From contig CAJGCX010000081.1 in the NCBI GenBank assembly GCA_904501895.1, forward strand, positions 1 to 7,674: a stretch of DNA of 7,674 bases, read 5' to 3'. Below are positions 4,339 to 7,674 of the stretch, piece by piece. The translations under genes and the position numbers were made by a program. Source of the DNA: Clostridiaceae bacterium. GTDB lineage: Bacteria; Bacillota; Clostridia; Oscillospirales; Acutalibacteraceae. Under the pieces are notes generated by a model, which made no database searches, was not told where the DNA came from, and saw only the letters and a list, made by a program, of their open reading frames with translations. Every line of letters begins with the position of its first letter. Within the stretch, counting starts at the first letter, position 1.

Positions 4339-5880
4339 ATGAGAGTATTAACTGTTGAAAATGTTAAAAAAGTTGAAGCACTTGCCAATGAAAGCGGTAT
4401 TTCCTATTTACAGCTTATGGAAAACGCAGGCTCATACTGTGCAAGAATTATCCGTAAAACCTTTGAAAAATCAGACAAAAGAAATGTGCTGATTGTTTGT
4501 GGTAAGGGTAAAAACGGTGGTGACGGCTTTGTTATTGCTCGAAAGCTTTATGAAAATAATTACAATGTGACAGTTATGATGGCAATGGGTCTTCCTAATG
4601 ACGATATTTCCTCTGAAATGTTGTCACGTGTAAGGGCGTTGGATATTCCGGTTGTTTATTACGATAATGATGGTACAACAGATAAATATTTCAGCAATGC
4701 GCAGATTATTGTTGATTGTATTTTTGGTATCGGCTTTCACGGTACACCCGATTCAATCACTAAGAATTTATTTGATAAAATCAATTCATCCTCAGCAACT
4801 GTTATTAGCATTGACATTCCAAGCGGCCTTGAGGGTGATAGTGGTAAAATCAACGGAACAACAGTTGTTGCTGATATAACAATTGCGATTCTTACATTAA
4901 AGCCTGTTCACGTGCTTAAACCATCTATTGAAAATTGTGGCAAGGTGATTTTAGCGCCAATAGGTATTCCTGACAGATGCTTTAACCGTATCAAAGCATC
5001 ACTCTTTACTGTGAATACTGAAGAGGTGAAGCAGTTTTTCACAAAAAGAGATTCCACAAGCCATAAGGGTACATTCGGTACTGTTCTTGTAATCGGTGGT
5101 AGCTACGAAATGCCAAACGCTGTGTACTTTGCTTCTCAAGGTGCTGTTAACTGTGGTGCAGGACTTGTGAAGGTTGCGTTTCCATCAGTTATGTATAGTG
5201 CAATTGCTCCAAAAACCTATGAGCAGACTCTTGTTCCTCTCGAAAGTAACAAGTCGGGCAGAATTTCTCCAAATTCCTTTAAACGACTTGAAATGGAAAT
5301 GAAAAAAGCTTCCTGTGTGCTTATTGGCTGTGGTATGGGAACAGATGAGGATACAAAAGCAGTTACAAAATTTGTTATTGAAAATTCAGAAGTGCCTGTG
5401 GTAATTGATGCTGACGGAATAAATTGTCTTAAGGGCAATGTGGATATAATCGATAATGCAAAAGCACCGATTATCTTAACTCCTCATCCAAAGGAAATGT
5501 CAAGAATTACAGGCGTGCCTGTTGAAAAAATTCAGGAAAACAGACGAGATATGGTAAAGGAATTTACTAAAGCACATAATTGTATTTTAGTGCTTAAGGG
5601 TGCATCTACTCTTGTCGGAAGCTCTGCTTACGATGATATGTATGTTAATTCTTCGGGTAATGCAGGTATGGCAACAGGAGGTAGCGGTGATGTGCTCAGC
5701 GGTATAATCGCTTCATTCGTTTCTCAAGGTGTTGATTCATTTAGAAGTGCTGTTGCAGGTGTTTATATTCACGGGATGGCAGGTGACGATGTTACCGAAA
5801 AATACTCAATGATGGGAAATACGCCGTCACTCATATTAAAAGAGTTGCCAACAACTCTCGGTAAAATTGAAAAGGTATAA
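4339..5880 (+). CDS. nnr: Bifunctional NAD(P)HX epimerase / ADP-dependent NAD(P)HX dehydratase
   Basis: This cytosolic enzyme repairs hydrated NADH and NADPH: the N-terminal YjeF_N domain epimerises R- and S-NAD(P)HX, and the C-terminal ribokinase-like domain dehydrates the S form using ADP. At 513 residues it has the full fused length. Epimerase motifs are GKGKNGGDGFVIAR (residues 55-68, where the family usually has NNGGDG), DCIFGIGFHG (from D126) and SIDIPSGL (D159). Dehydratase motifs are SHKGTFGTVLVIGGS, IGCGMGTDEDT, VIDADGIN, LTPHPKEM (H383) and NAGMATGGSGDVLSGI with the catalytic-type D451. AGGG (4326-4329) lies 9 bases before the ATG. A lipoprotein gene follows after only 3 bases (stop to ATG), indicating an operon. 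In many Firmicutes nnr sits near acpS, a ydcC-type lipoprotein, alr and the mazEF pair, and a reduced version of that order is seen here. Confidence 0.95.
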   Translation: MRVLTVENVKKVEALANESGISYLQLMENAGSYCARIIRKTFEKSDKRNVLIVCGKGKNGGDGFVIARKLYENNYNVTVMMAMGLPNDDISSEMLSRVRALDIPVVYYDNDGTTDKYFSNAQIIVDCIFGIGFHGTPDSITKNLFDKINSSSATVISIDIPSGLEGDSGKINGTTVVADITIAILTLKPVHVLKPSIENCGKVILAPIGIPDRCFNRIKASLFTVNTEEVKQFFTKRDSTSHKGTFGTVLVIGGSYEMPNAVYFASQGAVNCGAGLVKVAFPSVMYSAIAPKTYEQTLVPLESNKSGRISPNSFKRLEMEMKKASCVLIGCGMGTDEDTKAVTKFVIENSEVPVVIDADGINCLKGNVDIIDNAKAPIILTPHPKEMSRITGVPVEKIQENRRDMVKEFTKAHNCILVLKGASTLVGSSAYDDMYVNSSGNAGMATGGSGDVLSGIIASFVSQGVDSFRSAVAGVYIHGMAGDDVTEKYSMMGNTPSLILKELPTTLGKIEKV

Positions 5881-5883
5881 TTG

Positions 5884-6378
5884 ATGAAAAAGCTTCTTTG
5901 TATTTTGATTTGTATTTTGCTCTTTGCAGGATGTGAAAAAACAAAGGAAGCAGAAAATGAAATTTCCGATTTTTACGGATTCAGGGCAGATGTCAAAACG
6001 GTTGTCAATGACATAAGCATTTCTGCAAAATCAGAATTTACTGAAAATGAAAAGCTTGTGCTGACAGTTGTGTCACCTGAATCAATCGAGGGAATGAAAA
6101 TATCGATAGAGGACGAGGAATGTGAAATTGAATTCAATTCCTTGTCCTTTTTTATTCCGCTTAAAAGTATGCCTCCTGATTCACTTTGTGTCTGTCTTAA
6201 TGCTTGTGTAAAAAGTGTTAAAACAGCAGAATTTCTGACTGACCATTATTCATATTCATATAATGGTTACACATATAATCTTTATGTCGATGAAATGAAT
6301 CATTTTAACAAAATAACTGTCAATGAAAATGAAATACTCACATTTGAAAATTTTGAGTATATATACGGGACAGACTAA
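5884..6378 (+). CDS. Small lipoprotein of unknown function (possibly LolA-like, YdcC position)
   Basis: This 164-residue protein begins MKKLLCILICILLFAGC, a lipoprotein signal peptide with lipobox FAGC; C17 would be lipidated and the protein held on the outer face of the membrane. The remainder alternates short polar and hydrophobic strands (for example ISISAKSEF, LVLTVVSPESIEGMKISI, EIEFNSLSFFIPL), consistent with an antiparallel beta-rich fold. The SPESIEGMKISI and LSFFIPLKSMP stretches recall clostridial lipoproteins with a LolA-like fold; this is tentative. The ATG at 5884 is chosen because AAAGGT (5871-5876) lies 7 bases upstream, whereas the TTG at 5881 is closer than optimal. It follows nnr after 3 bases, so it is co-transcribed. 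Its position between nnr and mazF matches that of YdcC in Bacillus, though alr and the antitoxin gene that normally intervene are missing. Confidence 0.85.
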   Translation: MKKLLCILICILLFAGCEKTKEAENEISDFYGFRADVKTVVNDISISAKSEFTENEKLVLTVVSPESIEGMKISIEDEECEIEFNSLSFFIPLKSMPPDSLCVCLNACVKSVKTAEFLTDHYSYSYNGYTYNLYVDEMNHFNKITVNENEILTFENFEYIYGTD

Positions 6379-6425
6379 GTGAAAAAAGAATAGTATGTAT
6401 TACTCCCTGATTTTTATCTTTGATG

Positions 6426-6456
6426 TTTATTTTTACAAATTAAAGGTAAAAATAAA
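6426..6456 (+). promoter_or_regulatory. Perfect 11-bp inverted repeat upstream of mazF
   Basis: TTTATTTTTAC (6426-6436) and GTAAAAATAAA (6446-6456) are exact reverse complements around a 9-base loop, ending 5 bases before the mazF ribosome binding site AAGGAG (6462-6467). It could act as an RNA hairpin near the ribosome binding site or as an operator. It is not GC-rich and has no T-tail, so it is not a standard terminator. The rest of 6379-6477 holds no gene, and no convincing promoter was found. Confidence 0.5.
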
Positions 6457-6477
6457 AGTGTAAGGAGTGATACAAAA

Positions 6478-6822
6478 ATGAATATAAAAAGAGGGGACAT
6501 ATATTACGCCGATTTAAGTCCTGTTGTAGGCTCTGAGCAAGGTGGAGTCAGACCTGTACTTATTGTTCAAAACGATGTGGGGAATAAATATAGTCCCACA
6601 GTTATAGCTGCGGCAATTACAAGTCAGCAGGATAAATCGAGAATGCCCACGCATATAAATGTAAACGGAGATACCTGTGGACTCAGTAAGGATTCTGTAG
6701 TCCTGCTTGAACAAGTCCGTACAATCGATAAACAACGGTTAAAGGAAAGAATGGGAAATCTTTCAATCTCCGATATGAATAAAATCAACAAAGCGCTGAC
6801 AGTTTCATTCGGATTAATATAA
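6478..6822 (+). CDS. ndoA: EndoA/MazF family mRNA interferase (toxin), no antitoxin gene visible
   Basis: This 114-residue protein is very close to the Bacillus EndoA/MazF ribosome-independent endoribonuclease, which cuts single-stranded mRNA at UACAU and is normally neutralised by MazE (EndoAI). Visible family features are the start KRGDIYYADLSPVVGSEQGG, then VRPVLIVQND, AAAITSQ and LLEQVRTIDKQRL. R25, T48 and Q79, the residues placed at or near the active site in the Bacillus enzyme, are all present at the same positions, so the protein should be active. A strong AAGGAG (6462-6467) precedes the ATG by 10 bases. No MazE-like frame lies in the 99 bases between the lipoprotein and this gene, nor downstream. 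The lipoprotein gene is in the same orientation, so read-through from the nnr promoter is possible; no separate promoter stands out. Confidence 0.94.
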   Translation: MNIKRGDIYYADLSPVVGSEQGGVRPVLIVQNDVGNKYSPTVIAAAITSQQDKSRMPTHINVNGDTCGLSKDSVVLLEQVRTIDKQRLKERMGNLSISDMNKINKALTVSFGLI

Positions 6823-6826
6823 TCAG

Positions 6827-6889
6827 CCTCCCTTGTTAAAGGGAGGGGGACCACCGAAGGTGGTGGAGGGATTCCTTCACCACTGTTTT
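6827..6889 (+). repeat. GC-rich palindromic intergenic repeat, probable terminator of mazF
   Basis: Starting 5 bases after the mazF stop, CCTCCCTT (6827-6834) pairs with AAGGGAGG (6839-6846). ACCACC (6850-6855) pairs with GGTGGT (6859-6864). Alternatively GTGGTGGAGG (6860-6869) pairs with CCTTCACCAC (6874-6883), 10 bp with one G-U, followed by TGTTTTAATAA. The last hairpin looks like a terminator, although its T-tract is short. The block is far more GC-rich than its surroundings and resembles a palindromic repeat that I recall as abundant between genes in gut Clostridia (CCTCCC...GGGAGGGGGACC...GGTGGAGGGATT). That family recollection cannot be verified here, since only one copy lies in the window. 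Confidence 0.65.
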
Positions 6890-6928
6890 AATAAATTATG
6901 AAAAATATATTAATTTTACATAAAACAC

Positions 6929-6957
6929 TTGACGAATTAGAAAAATATGGCTAAAAT
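6929..6957 (+). promoter_or_regulatory. Sigma-A promoter of groESL
   Basis: TTGACG (6929-6934) and TAAAAT (6952-6957) are separated by 17 bases. Transcription would start near 6964, inside the CIRCE operator, the usual arrangement for HrcA repression. Confidence 0.88.
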
Positions 6958-6961
6958 ATAA

Positions 6962-6988
6962 TTAGCACTCAAAGAGTTAGAGTGCTAA
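6962..6988. promoter_or_regulatory. CIRCE operator (HrcA binding site)
   Basis: TTAGCACTC-N9-GAGTGCTAA is a perfect match to the CIRCE consensus, with no mismatch in either arm. It overlaps the predicted transcription start of groESL. HrcA bound here represses the operon until heat or misfolded protein titrates GroEL. hrcA itself is not in the window. Confidence 0.98.
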
Positions 6989-7028
6989 ATTTTATTTGTA
7001 TTTATTAACTTTCAGGAGGTAATATAAA

Positions 7029-7313
7029 ATGACTATTAAACCACTTGCAGACAGAGTTGTACTCAAGTCTTGTGAAATGGAAGAAACAACAAAGAGCGGT
7101 ATCGTTCTTGCAGCAGCTGTTCAGGAAAAGCCACAGGTTGCTGAGGTTGTAGCTGTTGGTCCTGGTGGACTTATTGACGGTCACGAAGTAGAAATGTATG
7201 TTAAGGTTGGCGATAAGGTAATTATCGGCAAATATTCAGGTACAGAGGTTAAGATGGATAATGAGGAATACACAATTGTCCGTCAGGCAGAAATTCTTGC
7301 TATTGTTGAATAA
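7029..7313 (+). CDS. groES: GroES co-chaperonin (Hsp10)
   Basis: This 94-residue protein has the full usual GroES length. It begins MTIKPLADRVVLKSCE, has the mobile loop that contacts GroEL (EETTKSGIVLAAA, residues ~18-30), the VVAVGPGG segment before the roof loop, and ends in the strand pair EYTIVRQAEILAIVE. It caps the GroEL ring to form the folding chamber in the cytosol. AGGAGGT (7014-7020) lies 8 bases before the ATG. The gene is first in the groESL operon, 14 bases upstream of groEL, and is under CIRCE/HrcA control. Confidence 0.98.
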   Translation: MTIKPLADRVVLKSCEMEETTKSGIVLAAAVQEKPQVAEVVAVGPGGLIDGHEVEMYVKVGDKVIIGKYSGTEVKMDNEEYTIVRQAEILAIVE

Positions 7314-7327
7314 GGGAGGGCTTTATA

Positions 7328-7674
7328 ATGGCTAAACAGATTATTTACGGTGAAGAGGCAAGAAAAGCTCTTCAGAATGGTATTGATAAATTAAGCAATA
7401 CAGTTAAAATCACACTTGGACCAAAGGGTAGAAACGTAGTTCTCGACAGAAAATACGGCGGTCCACTTATCACTAATGACGGTGTTACAATCGCTAAAGA
7501 AGTTGAACTTGAAGATGCATTCGAAAATATGGGTGCACAGCTTGTTAAAGAAGTTGCAACAAAGACAAACGATGTTGCAGGTGACGGTACAACAACAGCA
7601 ACACTTCTTGCTCAGGCTCTTGTTCGTGAAGGTATGAAAAACGTTGCAGCAGGTGCTAACCCAATGGTAGTTAA
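7328..7674 (+). CDS. groEL: GroEL chaperonin (Hsp60), 3'-truncated by window edge
   Basis: The frame from the ATG at 7328 stays open to the window edge, giving the first ~115 of an expected ~540 residues. It begins MAKQIIYGEEARKALQNGID and shows the nucleotide-binding equatorial motifs TLGPKGRNVVLD (residues ~29-40), NDGVTIAKE, and DVAGDGTTTATLLAQ, whose GDGTT aspartate is the catalytic-type residue. It forms the double-ring ATP-driven folding chamber with GroES. GGGAGGG (7314-7320) immediately after the groES stop is the ribosome binding site, 7 bases before the ATG. The apical and intermediate domains lie beyond the window. Confidence 0.97.
   Translation, partial: MAKQIIYGEEARKALQNGIDKLSNTVKITLGPKGRNVVLDRKYGGPLITNDGVTIAKEVELEDAFENMGAQLVKEVATKTNDVAGDGTTTATLLAQALVREGMKNVAAGANPMVV

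Noticed and set aside
6379..6477. A hidden mazE antitoxin gene before mazF
   Set aside because: The 99-base gap is too short for MazE, is AT-rich, and is largely taken up by the inverted repeat and ribosome binding site.
6898..6954. 18-codon frame MKNILILHKTLDELEKYG
   Set aside because: It has no ribosome binding site, and it spans the -35 and most of the -10 of the groESL promoter, so it would lie upstream of that transcript.
1..7674. CRISPR array, tRNA, rRNA, insertion sequence or prophage genes
   Set aside because: No regularly spaced repeats, cloverleaf-like segments, transposase or phage frames were seen; apart from the block at 6827-6889, nothing suggests mobile DNA.

Overview
The window looks like a low-GC Firmicutes chromosome, most likely a gut Clostridia of the Oscillospirales/Ruminococcaceae type. 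Pointers are the AT-rich DNA, strong AGGAGG-type ribosome binding sites, near-consensus sigma-A promoters, a textbook CIRCE operator before groESL, and close resemblance of several proteins to Bacillus/Clostridium families (AzlC/AzlD, YabE-like 3D protein, bifunctional Nnr, EndoA/MazF). The taxonomic call is inference from gene content; no rRNA marker is present.

Layout. The left ~990 bases read leftwards: a truncated YitT-family membrane protein (1-620) and a 62-residue secreted acidic peptide (705-893). The peptide has its own perfect TTGACA-17-TATAAT promoter and its own UUCG-loop terminator. Everything to the right reads rightwards: a 62-residue charged protein (1122-1310); azlC-azlD for branched-chain amino-acid export (1413-2475) with promoter and terminator; a ~500-base regulatory intergenic region (2476-2972); a secreted DUF348x3-G5-3D cell-wall protein (2973-4247) with a strong terminator; nnr, the NAD(P)HX repair enzyme (4339-5880); a small lipoprotein (5884-6378); an EndoA/MazF toxin without a visible antitoxin (6478-6822); a palindromic intergenic repeat that may double as terminator (6827-6889); then promoter-CIRCE-groES-groEL, with groEL running off the right edge.

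How it fits together. The window is largely housekeeping: cofactor repair, a lipoprotein and a growth-control RNase in an order reminiscent of the Bacillus nnr/ydcC-alr-ndoAI-ndoA neighbourhood (alr and the antitoxin are missing), followed by the HrcA-controlled chaperonin operon. The most interesting non-coding part is 2476-2972. It holds an exact match to the published WalR/YycF box pattern (TGTWAH-N5-TGTWAH), several palindromes, a good promoter, and a ~120-nt leader. That leader can fold into a three-stem junction whose CCTTTAA segment can pair either with a decoy TTAAAGG or with the one that forms the ribosome binding site, which is a plausible translational switch for the cell-wall enzyme. 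The secreted heptad-patterned peptide at 705-893 is the best candidate for an undescribed gene product.
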